From an uncultured Bacteriovoracaceae bacterium (GTDB lineage: Bacteria; Bdellovibrionota; Bacteriovoracia; Bacteriovoracales; Bacteriovoracaceae), in contig CALHLC010000020.1 of assembly GCA_938034385.1 (NCBI GenBank), forward strand, positions 1-32,473: a stretch of DNA of 32,473 nt, in the 5' to 3' direction. Under the pieces are notes generated by a model. It saw nothing but the letters and a program-made list of their open reading frames with translations, was not told where the DNA came from and did no database searches. Shown here piece after piece: positions 22,170 through 30,283 of the stretch. The position numbers and the translations under genes were made by a program. Positions within the stretch are counted from its first letter, which is position 1; each line of letters starts with the position of its first letter.

Positions 22170-24371
22170 ATGAACAGATTAACTACAATTTTATTTCTTA
22201 TTTTTTTCCTAACTGGATGTATGGAGGGTGATACAAATGTTGGGGTAAATTATGCTAACTATAGAAAAGCATTTGAGCCTATTATGGGTTGTATGAATAA
22301 AAATGCAATAAATTATAAGAAAGATTTTGAAATAGAAGATGGAAGCTGTAATTTTGTTTGGTGTGAGCAGGAGGGATTTGATGAGACAAATACTGAGTAT
22401 GAAAAATCAATAGTTATTCCTTATTTAGAATCCTTAAAGTCAGTAGTTCATCATCATACAGGTGAAGGTGTTGAGAAACATTCTGGAGAATTAGTAAAAG
22501 ATGCTTGCTTTACTATTCTTGGTTGTATGAATAGAAAAGCATCGAATTTTAATTCATTGGCCAATAAAGAAAATGGGAAATGTGAATTCAAAGGTTGTCC
22601 TCTTTTGGATACTGAATTAGAAGCTGAGTTTGCAAAGTATAAAGAAGAATTTCCAGAAGTTGAATTAGATAATAACTGTCCTAGCTTTAGAGGGTGTATA
22701 GAGAAAAAAGCGATAAATTTCCAAAAGAATAAAAAACTTCCTAATAATACCTGTGTTTTTAAAGGTTGTCCTCAACTGGATGAAGCTTTAAAAAATGATT
22801 ATGCACGATATATTCTTGAGTTTCCTGATGCTAAGAAATTAAGAAATACATGTCCAAGTGTTACAGGTTGTATGAATAAATTGGCCTATAACTTTGATGA
22901 GAAAAATAAGATTGCAGATCATACATGTAAGTTTAAAGGGTGTCCGGCTTTAAATGAAGCTCTAGGTGAGGCATTTAAAGAGTATAAAACTGAATTCCCT
23001 AAGGCAGCAGAGCTTGAAAATACTTGTGACAAATTTACAGGATGTCTGGAGCCATTGGCGATGAACTTTGAAAAAGATAAAAAAATAGCTGATAAAAGCT
23101 GTGAGTTTAAAGGATGTACTCTTTTAGATAATAAGTTGAAAGTTGCTTATAATAAGTACAGAAAAAAGTTTCCTGCATCTAAAAAGATAATAAATACTTG
23201 TCCTTCTTTTAGAGGATGTTTAGATAAAAATGCCGTTAACTTTGAAAAGGATCAAAAACTTGAAAGTGGTAAATGCGATTTTTCTTGGTGCTCCAAGGTA
23301 GGGTTTGAACAAACAAATCAATTAATGCAACCCAAAGTTGATAAATATCTTGAGACTTTAAAGAATTTAAAAATTAATTATACCGGTACAATCAACAATG
23401 AGTTTAATTGTGGGAAAAAATTAGGTTGTATGATCTCAGAAGCCAAAAACTTTGATGCTATAGCACAAAAAGAAAATGGAACCTGTGGCTTTGAAGGCTG
23501 CCCTGTCTTTGATCTTGACTTAAGAGATGCTTATGAAGATTATAAAAAGAGATTTACAAAAGCAAAACTTCAAAATACATGCCCAGGTGAAAAAACGGAA
23601 ACATTTACTCAAAATGAGAGACCACATCTTGGAGTTTTATGGGTAATAGATAATTCAGGATCGATGGGAGATAATCAAGATAACCTTGCTAACAATTTTG
23701 ATTCATTTATTCGAGGATTCCTAGATAAAAACTTTAATTTCACAATGGGAATTACAACAACAGATAGTAAGCATAATACTCTCTCTATGATTAAGTTAAC
23801 CTCAAAAAAAGCTAGTGAAAATAAAGCACAGTTTATCAGTGATTTTAAATCTATGATTAAAGTAAAAATTGATGGAAGTGCAACTGAAAGGGGCTTACAA
23901 GGAGCTCATAATTTCTTGGCCACTCATGAGGATAGTTTACTCTCGACTCCTGAGTCACCTTTAGCAGTTATTTATGTTAGTGATGAATTTGATCAATCCT
24001 TAGGTAGTGTTGGCAGTCACCATGCTTCATTACTTACTAGAGTAAATAAGGCCTCTCATCTTCATGTAAGTTCAATTGTGGGAAGAACCTTTGCTAGATA
24101 TAATGAAATGGCAGATTTAACAAATGGATTAAAGTTAAATATTTTCGATACTGATTTTGCTAGTCATTTAAGTAAAATCTCTCAGGATCTAGTTAAACTT
24201 GTTGATTTATTTAAGTTAAAAAATAGACCATTTGAGCCTTCTTTAAAAGTATTGATTGATGGTCAAGAAGTTTCAAATTGGACATATAATAGTGTTAATA
24301 ACGCAATTGAGTTTCCAAATGCTCCTGCATTTAATTCAATTGTTGAAGTTAAATATTTGGTTAAAGAATAA
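22170..24371 (+). CDS. Cys-repeat and VWA-domain lipoprotein
   Basis: A large surface or periplasmic lipoprotein, 733 residues from the ATG at 22170 (MNRLTTILFLIFFLTGC, lipid Cys17); an in-frame ATG at 22143 is possible. Seven Cys-rich units follow, each starting GC(M/I/L) with a conserved A-x-N-[FY] and closing with C-x-F-x-[GW]C. They are separated by about 57-58 residues in the middle and by longer linkers after units 1 and 6. A VWA domain follows with the MIDAS motif DNSGSM and later IYVSDEFDQS. The VWA part (LGVLWVIDNSGSMGDNQDNL) matches a lipoprotein family frequent in myxobacteria and bdellovibrios. The Cys units resemble degenerate GCT-D-x-x-A-x-N-Y-type repeats. A role in adhesion or surface binding is inference. 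Its stop is one base from the opposing sdhB stop. Confidence 0.88.
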   Translation: MNRLTTILFLIFFLTGCMEGDTNVGVNYANYRKAFEPIMGCMNKNAINYKKDFEIEDGSCNFVWCEQEGFDETNTEYEKSIVIPYLESLKSVVHHHTGEGVEKHSGELVKDACFTILGCMNRKASNFNSLANKENGKCEFKGCPLLDTELEAEFAKYKEEFPEVELDNNCPSFRGCIEKKAINFQKNKKLPNNTCVFKGCPQLDEALKNDYARYILEFPDAKKLRNTCPSVTGCMNKLAYNFDEKNKIADHTCKFKGCPALNEALGEAFKEYKTEFPKAAELENTCDKFTGCLEPLAMNFEKDKKIADKSCEFKGCTLLDNKLKVAYNKYRKKFPASKKIINTCPSFRGCLDKNAVNFEKDQKLESGKCDFSWCSKVGFEQTNQLMQPKVDKYLETLKNLKINYTGTINNEFNCGKKLGCMISEAKNFDAIAQKENGTCGFEGCPVFDLDLRDAYEDYKKRFTKAKLQNTCPGEKTETFTQNERPHLGVLWVIDNSGSMGDNQDNLANNFDSFIRGFLDKNFNFTMGITTTDSKHNTLSMIKLTSKKASENKAQFISDFKSMIKVKIDGSATERGLQGAHNFLATHEDSLLSTPESPLAVIYVSDEFDQSLGSVGSHHASLLTRVNKASHLHVSSIVGRTFARYNEMADLTNGLKLNIFDTDFASHLSKISQDLVKLVDLFKLKNRPFEPSLKVLIDGQEVSNWTYNSVNNAIEFPNAPAFNSIVEVKYLVKE
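22287..23588 (+). repeat. seven-unit Cys-rich protein repeat
   Basis: Protein-level repeat inside the VWA lipoprotein gene. The second Cys of the GC start in each unit falls at residues 55, 133, 190, 248, 306, 364 and 434 (counted from 22128), so spacings are 78, 57, 58, 58, 58 and 70. Linkers after units 2, 3, 4, 5 and 7 share GC(P/T)-x-L/F-(D/N)...Y...FP...NTC. Linkers after units 1 and 6 are a different type starting WC-x(3)-GF-(D/E)-x-TN. The DNA has diverged, so this is an old duplication and not a recent tandem array. Confidence 0.85.
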
Positions 24372-24372
24372 A

Positions 24373-25131
24373 TTATTTAGATAAAGCAGATTTAAAAAAC
24401 TCTCTATTCATTCTTGCAATATTAGAGAGTTCTATCCCTTTAGGACAACTTGCTTCGCATTCAGCTGCGTTTGTACAATTCCCAAACCCAAGCTCATCCA
24501 TCTTTTTTACCATACTAATAGCTCGCTCTTTAGCTTCTGCTTGCCCTTGAGGAAGAAGAGCTAGTTGAGATAGCTTGGCAGAGGTAAAAAGCATAGCTGA
24601 AGCGTTCTCACAGCTCGCAACACATGCTCCACATCCAATACAAGCAGCAGCATCCATGGCCAGCTCAGCAGTAGCTTTTCCAATAGGAATTGCATTACCA
24701 TCAGGAGCATTACCGGCATTCATAGAAACAAACCCACCTGCAGCAATGATTTCATCAAAAGCTGTTCTATCAACCATTAAATCTTTATGAACTGGAAAGG
24801 CCTTTGCTCTAAATGGTTCGATTACTATAGTGTCACCATCTTTAAAGCTTCTCATATGTAACTGGCAGGTTGTTGTGAGTTTTTGAGGGCCATGAGCTTC
24901 ACCATTAATCATGAGTGAGCACATTCCACAAATTCCTTCCCTGCAATCGTGATCAAAAGCAATAGCATCTGAGCCGGAATTAATAAGATTTTCATTGAGA
25001 AGATCTAGCATTTCAAGAAAGCTCATATCAGGACTTACGTTTTCAAGATCATAATCTTGCATAGATCCTTTAGATTTGTGATCTGCTTGTCGCCAAATTT
25101 TTAATTTTAATTTCATCATATTTGTACTCAT
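24373..25131 (-). CDS. sdhB: succinate dehydrogenase iron-sulfur subunit
   Basis: Electron-transfer subunit of succinate:quinone oxidoreductase (complex II, TCA cycle and respiration), on the cytoplasmic face of the inner membrane. The 252-residue protein has all cluster ligands: [2Fe-2S] at C63, C68, C71 and C89 (CREGICGMC); [4Fe-4S] at C164, C167, C170 with C229 ([11 protein letters not shown] and EASCP); and [3Fe-4S] from C174, C219 and C225. The spacing and the sequence CENASAMLF are of the type-B group shared by Bacteroidetes, epsilon- and deltaproteobacteria. A strong GAGGAAG precedes the ATG. It is the last gene of sdhCAB. Confidence 0.96.
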   Translation of the reverse strand: MSTNMMKLKLKIWRQADHKSKGSMQDYDLENVSPDMSFLEMLDLLNENLINSGSDAIAFDHDCREGICGMCSLMINGEAHGPQKLTTTCQLHMRSFKDGDTIVIEPFRAKAFPVHKDLMVDRTAFDEIIAAGGFVSMNAGNAPDGNAIPIGKATAELAMDAAACIGCGACVASCENASAMLFTSAKLSQLALLPQGQAEAKERAISMVKKMDELGFGNCTNAAECEASCPKGIELSNIARMNREFFKSALSK

Positions 25132-25141
25132 AAGTCTTCCT

Positions 25142-27061
25142 CTACTTATAACTTCTAGTTGTTAATTTTACATTTTCAAAAGTTAGACTTTCTACATTTC
25201 TAATTGGATCTTTCCCTTCTCCATTGTATTCCCAAGCAGCAACGTGAGTGAAGTTTTCATCATCTCGTCTAGCTTCATTTTCAGGAGTTTGGTATTCATC
25301 TCTAAAGTGACCACCACAAGATTCTTTTCTTGTAAGAGCATCTCTTGCCATGAGCTCACCAATTTCTAAAAAGTCACTTACTCGAATGGCCTTTTCTAAT
25401 TCAGTATTAATTCCTTTATTTGAACCGGGAACATTTACATCTTGTTTGAATTCTTCTTGAAGGTTTTTGATCTTATCTATTCCTTTTTGAAGAGATTCAG
25501 CATTTCTACTCATTCCCACATGTTCCCACATAATCTTCCCAAGTTTTTTATGAATTGATTCAACTGATTGAGATCCTTTTGTATCTAAGAGACCACCAAG
25601 CCTAGCTTTTGTGCTAGCAAGTGCGTCTTTATAGGCACTATGGTCAGTAGTAATACTTTGATCAATCACATTTGAAGCAAAATAATTTCCTATTGTATAA
25701 GGGATAACAAAATATCCATCAGCAAGTCCTTGCATGAGTGCACTAGCACCTAATCTATTTGCACCATGATCAGAAAAATTGGCTTCACCAAGGACATGTA
25801 GCCCCGGAACCGTTGTCATTAAATTATAATCAACCCATACTCCTCCCATTGTATAATGAACAGCTGGATAAATTTTCATAGGAACTTTATAAGGAGATTC
25901 ATCTGTAATTCTTTGATACATTTCAAATAAATTTCCATAACGACCTCGAATAGTATCTTCTCCATCTCTGGCAATAGCATCGGCAAAGTCCAGATATACC
26001 GCAACTCCAGTTGATCCAACTCCACGTCCACCATCAACTTGCATCTTAGCATTTCTACTAGCAACATCTCTTGGAACAAGGTTTCCAAAACTTGGATATA
26101 TTCTTTCTAGATAATAATCTCTTTCTGATTCAGGAATATCATTTGGTGCTCTATTATCACCTTCTTTTTTCGGAACCCAAACTCGTCCATCGTTTCTCAA
26201 TGACTCACTCATTAATGTGAGTTTTGATTGATTATCTCCATGAACAGGAATACATGTCGGGTGGATTTGAGTGAAACAAGCATTGGCAAACATGGCACCT
26301 TTTTTATAGGCCTGCCAAGCTCCTGAACTATTTGAAGCCATTGCATTTGTAGATAGGTAATAAGTATTCCCGTAACCACCTGTTGCTAAAATTACAGCAT
26401 CAGCATGATAAGTTTCTAATTCACCTGTAATAATATTTCTTACAACTATCCCTCGTGCCTGACCATTAATGACTACTAGTTCGGTCATTTCTCTTCTTGT
26501 ATAAAGTTTAATTTTTCCTTTGGCGACCATTCTCATCATTGATGAGTAAGCTCCAAGTAATAATTGTTGTCCTGTTTGACCTCTAGCATAGAAAGTTCTT
26601 GAAACTTGTGCTCCACCAAAAGATCTATTTGCTAGGTAACCACCATATTCTCTTGCAAAAGGAACTCCTTGAGCAACACATTGATCAATAATATTATTAG
26701 CAACTTGAGCTAGCCTATAAACGTTTGCTTCTCTTGATCTATAATCTCCACCCTTAATAGTGTCATAAAATAACCTCCAAACACTATCACCATCGTTGGG
26801 GTAATTCTTAGCTGCATTGATTCCACCTTGAGCTGCAATTGAGTGGGCCCTTCTTGGTGAATCTTGTATACAAAAACTTTGAACATTATATCCAAGCTCG
26901 GCCATAGTACTAGCGGCACTTGCTCCAGCTAGACCAGTTCCAACAACAATGACATTAAATTTTCTTTTATTAGAGGGGTTCACAAGTTTCATATCAAACT
27001 TGTACTGTTCCCACTTATCTTCTAATTTCCCACCTGGTACTTTTGAATCTAATTTACTCAT
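25142..27061 (-). CDS. sdhA: succinate dehydrogenase flavoprotein subunit
   Basis: Catalytic FAD subunit, oxidising succinate to fumarate. 639 residues, full length for the type-B group. The Rossmann motif [12 protein letters not shown] (about 39-50) is followed by [15 protein letters not shown], where His73 is the expected covalent flavin attachment site. Active-site elements [18 protein letters not shown] (catalytic Arg) and [11 protein letters not shown], plus the C-terminal [22 protein letters not shown], are all intact. It lies between sdhC (16 bases upstream) and sdhB (10 bases downstream) in one operon. The GGTGG-like internal sequence is AT-poor compared with neighbours, as usual for a highly conserved gene. 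Confidence 0.97.
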   Translation of the reverse strand: MSKLDSKVPGGKLEDKWEQYKFDMKLVNPSNKRKFNVIVVGTGLAGASAASTMAELGYNVQSFCIQDSPRRAHSIAAQGGINAAKNYPNDGDSVWRLFYDTIKGGDYRSREANVYRLAQVANNIIDQCVAQGVPFAREYGGYLANRSFGGAQVSRTFYARGQTGQQLLLGAYSSMMRMVAKGKIKLYTRREMTELVVINGQARGIVVRNIITGELETYHADAVILATGGYGNTYYLSTNAMASNSSGAWQAYKKGAMFANACFTQIHPTCIPVHGDNQSKLTLMSESLRNDGRVWVPKKEGDNRAPNDIPESERDYYLERIYPSFGNLVPRDVASRNAKMQVDGGRGVGSTGVAVYLDFADAIARDGEDTIRGRYGNLFEMYQRITDESPYKVPMKIYPAVHYTMGGVWVDYNLMTTVPGLHVLGEANFSDHGANRLGASALMQGLADGYFVIPYTIGNYFASNVIDQSITTDHSAYKDALASTKARLGGLLDTKGSQSVESIHKKLGKIMWEHVGMSRNAESLQKGIDKIKNLQEEFKQDVNVPGSNKGINTELEKAIRVSDFLEIGELMARDALTRKESCGGHFRDEYQTPENEARRDDENFTHVAAWEYNGEGKDPIRNVESLTFENVKLTTRSYK

Positions 27062-27077
27062 TTATATATATCCTTAA

Positions 27078-27776
27078 TTAATTTAATGTTGTGGAAATGT
27101 AGTAACCATAAATTGATAGTCCAGCAAAACCAACTGTTAAGAAGAAGCTTAAAATACATCCTAATTTTTTAATGATTGGAGTATACCTAGCATGTCTAAA
27201 TCCTACTGATTGAAAAGCCGATTGAACTCCGTGAGATAAGTGAATCCCCATCGCTATCATGGCAATGACATACCAAGCTGTATACAGAGGGTTAGAAAAG
27301 TATTCTATTACTGTTTGATAAAGGTCTCGGACAATAATTCCATTTAATTCATATTCATAATATGAACCGTACTTAAAACTCCATAGGTGTAAGCAGATAA
27401 AAATTAAAATAATGATTCCTGTATAAGGCATAGTATCAGAAGCAAAAGTTGCTCCTCGACCAGTTCGTTTTTTTGAATAATATTTTACCGGTCTAGCTGC
27501 CTTGTTTTGCCATACCAATGAGATAGCTAGAACTAAGTGAGTGAGAAAAATTGCTAATAAAATAATTTCAGCCACTATTAACATTGGTCCCAAGCTCATA
27601 AGTCTATAGCAATACTCATTAAAAGCATCTCGTCCGAATATAATAAGAAAGTTTCCAAGGAGATGAGTTTTTAAGAATCCAATAAGTAAAAAAGCAGTAA
27701 CACCCATTAATTGTTTTTTACCAATTGATGAACATAAATAACCACAAATTCCAGATGAGCAAGCTTGCGAGGCCAT
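27078..27776 (-). CDS. sdhC: succinate dehydrogenase cytochrome b subunit (type B)
   Basis: Single membrane anchor of the type-B complex II, which carries two b haems and needs no SdhD; none is present here. The 232-residue protein has five membrane helices. Histidines within helices at 38 (LKTHLLGN), 80 (IFLTHLVLAI), 130 (FICLHLWSF) and 179/182 (MGIHLSHGVQ) are candidates for the four axial haem ligands. A Cys-rich N-terminus (ACSSGICGYLC) precedes the first helix. AGGATACCTTATG supports the start. In type-B enzymes electron flow can be reversed (fumarate reduction); direction cannot be read from sequence. Confidence 0.93.
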   Translation of the reverse strand: MASQACSSGICGYLCSSIGKKQLMGVTAFLLIGFLKTHLLGNFLIIFGRDAFNEYCYRLMSLGPMLIVAEIILLAIFLTHLVLAISLVWQNKAARPVKYYSKKRTGRGATFASDTMPYTGIIILIFICLHLWSFKYGSYYEYELNGIIVRDLYQTVIEYFSNPLYTAWYVIAMIAMGIHLSHGVQSAFQSVGFRHARYTPIIKKLGCILSFFLTVGFAGLSIYGYYISTTLN

Positions 27777-28077
27777 AAGGTATCCTAATAATTTTAAAAG
27801 TTTATTGATTATATTTTAGGGGAGAGTGAGATTAATGTATAGATCATCTAAAAAGTGTTTAATAAGGCTAGACAGAGAAGTGGCAAGAATAGTTGTAGAA
27901 TTTTGAACTTTTATATTCCATTGGATATCACTCGAAGCTCAGTTTAAAGTCAATTATTCCAATTAGTTACGTTGTTTTTAGAATTATTTTCACTTTTTTT
28001 TAGAAACATCATTCTGAAAAAACTGAGTAAGCAATTAAACTATAAAAGAGTAAAGAACTTTTATATAGGAGGGAAAC
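27777..28077. other. intergenic region between sdh and the flp pilin genes
   Basis: Holds the divergent control regions of sdhCAB (-) and flp (+). On the minus strand TTGACT (27953-27948) is followed at 17 bp by TGATAT, a weak -10, about 170 bases from sdhC. Strong AGGAGGG precedes flp at 28067-28073. A 23-codon plus-strand ORF (27835-27906) is preceded by AGGGGAG (27818-27824) at 10-base spacing; it encodes a basic peptide beginning MYRSSKKCLIRL, without known relatives to me. No terminator or structured RNA was recognised. Confidence 0.5.
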
Positions 28078-28275
28078 ATGAAAGGGCTTATTAATTTTTT
28101 TAAATCGTACTTAAAAGATGAAGACGGTCAAACCGCAGTTGAGTACGTACTTTTATTAGCTGTTGCTGCTTTAGTTATTTTTAAGATTAAAGATCAAGTT
28201 GGTGGTGGATTAGAAAAGGTTATTGGAAAAGTTTTCAATAAAATTGAAGGTATTACAGAACAGTTTGAAAATTAA
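28078..28275 (+). CDS. flp: Flp-type (type IVb) pilin
   Basis: A 65-residue prepilin of the Flp/Tad class. The leader (about 1-17) ends DEDG, and the processed chain would begin QTAVEYVLLLAV with Glu at +5 and Tyr at +6, the Flp signature; cleavage is expected after Gly17. The hydrophobic helix (about 18-38) forms the pilus core, and the remainder is a short amphipathic tail. Strong AGGAGGGAAACATG precedes it. The prepilin peptidase gene follows 31 bases later. The other tad genes (ATPase, secretin, TadB/C) are not within this window. Confidence 0.92.
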   Translation: MKGLINFFKSYLKDEDGQTAVEYVLLLAVAALVIFKIKDQVGGGLEKVIGKVFNKIEGITEQFEN

Positions 28276-28306
28276 GAAACTTTAATTTTATTGTAAAGAG
28301 GTTTGT

Positions 28307-28810
28307 ATGAGTAACGTTTTAACTTTTGTCTATGCATTTATGTTTATTCAAATATTTATGGTAGCTATAAATGATGTAAAATATCGAAAGATTTCCAATC
28401 AGTGGATGATCTTGAATATGACTTTATTTGTAGCTCTATTGTTTATTGCACCTGAGCACTATCAATTAACTACTGAAACGTTTTTTTATAGCTTAACCTT
28501 TTTACTAGTTGGCTTTGTTGGTTTTTTTCTAAAAATCATGGGACCAGGTGATTCTAAATATCTCTTCTCACTTTTTTTAGTCACTCCTTTAGTATGGCAT
28601 AACTCATTCTTTAGTGTACTTTTATACTCAACATGTATAATTGGTGGTTTTAGTATACTAACTCAATTAGCCCAAAATTATGAGAAAATAGCAGACTATG
28701 CGAAGGTAGGATATTCTAAAGGAATTAGAGAGTGCATGGGATCAAAATTTCCTTATGCTCCAGTGATTTTAATGTCATGGGCATGGATGGGACATCACCT
28801 GTATTTCTAG
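28307..28810 (+). CDS. cpaA: A24-family prepilin peptidase (CpaA/TadV-like)
   Basis: Inner-membrane aspartic protease that cleaves Flp prepilin leaders. The 167-residue size and about five to six helices fit TadV/CpaA, which lack the N-methylase domain of PilD. Catalytic aspartates are D23 (AINDVKYRKISN) and D82 in MGPGDSKYLF, the GxGD motif. The C-terminal KFPYAPVILMSW corresponds to the usual lPYG-A region, with Ala in place of Gly. GTAAAGAGGTTTGT precedes the ATG. It follows the pilin gene directly, and the protease gene begins 24 bases after its stop. Confidence 0.9.
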   Translation: MSNVLTFVYAFMFIQIFMVAINDVKYRKISNQWMILNMTLFVALLFIAPEHYQLTTETFFYSLTFLLVGFVGFFLKIMGPGDSKYLFSLFLVTPLVWHNSFFSVLLYSTCIIGGFSILTQLAQNYEKIADYAKVGYSKGIRECMGSKFPYAPVILMSWAWMGHHLYF

Positions 28811-28834
28811 AAGATATCATTTAAAATAGAATAT

Positions 28835-29026
28835 GTGATTCATATATTCTTGATTTCTTTAATAACTATTAATCTTTACGGGATTGATCATCCCTTAAAA
28901 AACTGTAATAAAACAACATTATTAGATACTTCAAGTAAGATTGGTGAAGATAAAAATACTATCGATCCTAGGGTGCGCCAAGTAATTGAAACCATTCATA
29001 GCCAAAAATCTTATGGAACTTGCTAA
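28835..29026 (+). CDS. N-terminal fragment of the C1-type peptidase
   Basis: The part upstream of the stop: 63 residues with a signal peptide (about 1-16) and the motif QKSYGTC at the very end, so the catalytic Cys is the last residue. GTG start without a good Shine-Dalgarno, 24 bases after cpaA. As a stand-alone exported peptide it would lack His and Asn and could not be a protease. Confidence 0.4.
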   Translation: MIHIFLISLITINLYGIDHPLKNCNKTTLLDTSSKIGEDKNTIDPRVRQVIETIHSQKSYGTC

Positions 29027-30232
29027 TTGGCCTCTTTCTCAACAGAGCTAAATTATTTAATTCGTCGGAAATACAAAGAGTCTCAAGAAGTTTTATCATT
29101 TAATTATTTGCAATATATTTCAAAACAATGTGGGGTAAAAAGCTGTAGCTTAAAAGAGATGGATGAAGTCTTGCATGAAGGAAATTATTTAGATGATACG
29201 TTTAAAAAACTCGTCAAAATTGAAGATACTAATTTCAAGAAAACTGGCAGAGGCTTGTGTTATCAGCATTATTTAAAAGAAGTTGAGATGAATTCTCTTA
29301 GTACCAATGATCCAAGTCTATATTTTGCTCCGATTAAGATTATAAATTATTACCTTGAAAATGATAAAAATATTTCAAAAGTATTAGAGCAGTTTCCCTT
29401 TTTGAATACTCATAAATGTAAACAAGAGGAAAATAATAAGCTTTTAGCTTGTGCTTTAGATGATTATATAAGCTATTTTAATCCCCAAGCTCTTAAGGTT
29501 TGCTCTAGTGGAGCTATTTCAGAATTAATTAGTCGTGTTGATGAAATATTAGAAAATAAAAGTGATGAAAATATGTTTGATGTCTTTCAACCATTAATGG
29601 AAAAGTCACTTAATTGTGATGGAAATTTAAGTAAAGAGCCAATTTTAAGTGAAATGAAAAGTCATCATGGGGTTTTAAAGAAAATTAATGGTGAAGAAGT
29701 CATAGTAAAACCGAAGTTATTAAAAGAAATCGATAAACAATGTAGAGCAGCTTTTAAAGATAATTTTGATAAAGCTGACGCCTGCTCAAGTAAATTAAAA
29801 GAGCAAGCCTGTAGAGAGAAAAAAGGCTGTAGACCGATGTGGGACTTTTACGAAAATGCACTTTCTCACCCTAATGTTAATGCAAGAAGACCAATTACTA
29901 TCGGAGCAAGTATGAAGATCTTTAGACCTGTAGCCGATATTTTTGGATTTGTACGTGACCCGTTGGATGGTCATCACGCAATGGTTGCAATAGGAACAGC
30001 TACTTGTGAAAAGAAAAAGTGCTTATTATTACAAAATTCTTGGGGAAGTGATGTAATAAGTGAAGATAAGAATAAATGGGAAGATAGTTATAAACTAAGA
30101 AGTGTTTATCCTTATAAAATAGACTCAAATGGTAAAATGGACTATTCAAGAATGTGGGTATGTGGAGACGAGTTAATCAAGGAAAGCATAAAACAAATAA
30201 ATTATATTCAGAGCTACAGACCCTTACTTTAA
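29027..30232 (+). CDS. C-terminal fragment of the C1-type peptidase
   Basis: The part downstream of the stop, readable from a TTG at 29027. Residues 2-8 (ASFSTEL) continue the active-site helix of a papain fold. The catalytic His is in DGHHAMVAIG (about 315-323) and Asn337 in LLLQNSWG. Twelve or more cysteines are spread through the large insertion between them. Alone it has no signal peptide and no catalytic Cys, and no ribosome binding site before the TTG, so separate expression is unlikely. Confidence 0.4.
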   Translation: MASFSTELNYLIRRKYKESQEVLSFNYLQYISKQCGVKSCSLKEMDEVLHEGNYLDDTFKKLVKIEDTNFKKTGRGLCYQHYLKEVEMNSLSTNDPSLYFAPIKIINYYLENDKNISKVLEQFPFLNTHKCKQEENNKLLACALDDYISYFNPQALKVCSSGAISELISRVDEILENKSDENMFDVFQPLMEKSLNCDGNLSKEPILSEMKSHHGVLKKINGEEVIVKPKLLKEIDKQCRAAFKDNFDKADACSSKLKEQACREKKGCRPMWDFYENALSHPNVNARRPITIGASMKIFRPVADIFGFVRDPLDGHHAMVAIGTATCEKKKCLLLQNSWGSDVISEDKNKWEDSYKLRSVYPYKIDSNGKMDYSRMWVCGDELIKESIKQINYIQSYRPLL

Positions 30233-30283
30233 GTTAGACTAAGTTATTAGACACTACAAATAGCTATTTCATACAATAATAGT

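Larger units (their letters stand above)
28835..30232 (+). pseudogene. papain-like (C1) cysteine peptidase with in-frame TAA after the catalytic Cys
   Basis: Read through one stop codon, this is a single 465-codon gene for an exported C1-type peptidase. A GTG-started signal peptide (HIFLISLITINLYG) leads to QKSYGTC, where the Gln is six residues before Cys as in papain's oxyanion Gln and catalytic Cys. The next codon is TAA (29024-29026), at the position of the conserved Trp/Tyr. The same frame then continues TTG-GCC..., LASFSTELNYL, through 400 more residues to DGHHAMVAIG (catalytic His) and LLLQNSWG (catalytic Asn and the NSWG motif). No indel is needed: TAT or TAC (Tyr) to TAA would explain it. 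The Cys-to-His distance is over 300 residues, twice that of papain. It could be a recent pseudogene, a base-call error or stop readthrough. Confidence 0.75.

Noticed and set aside
22287-23588. CRISPR or DNA tandem repeat in the VWA lipoprotein gene
   Set aside because: The repetition is at protein level with diverged codons; no constant DNA repeat or spacer structure is seen.
25876-26919. Two minus-strand ORFs of about 70 codons inside sdhA
   Set aside because: They are alternative frames of sdhA, rich in Met and Leu as expected for shadows; sdhA is intact and conserved.
29024-29026. Selenocysteine or general codon reassignment at the protease stop
   Set aside because: The codon is TAA, not TGA, and TAA ends many neighbouring genes normally.
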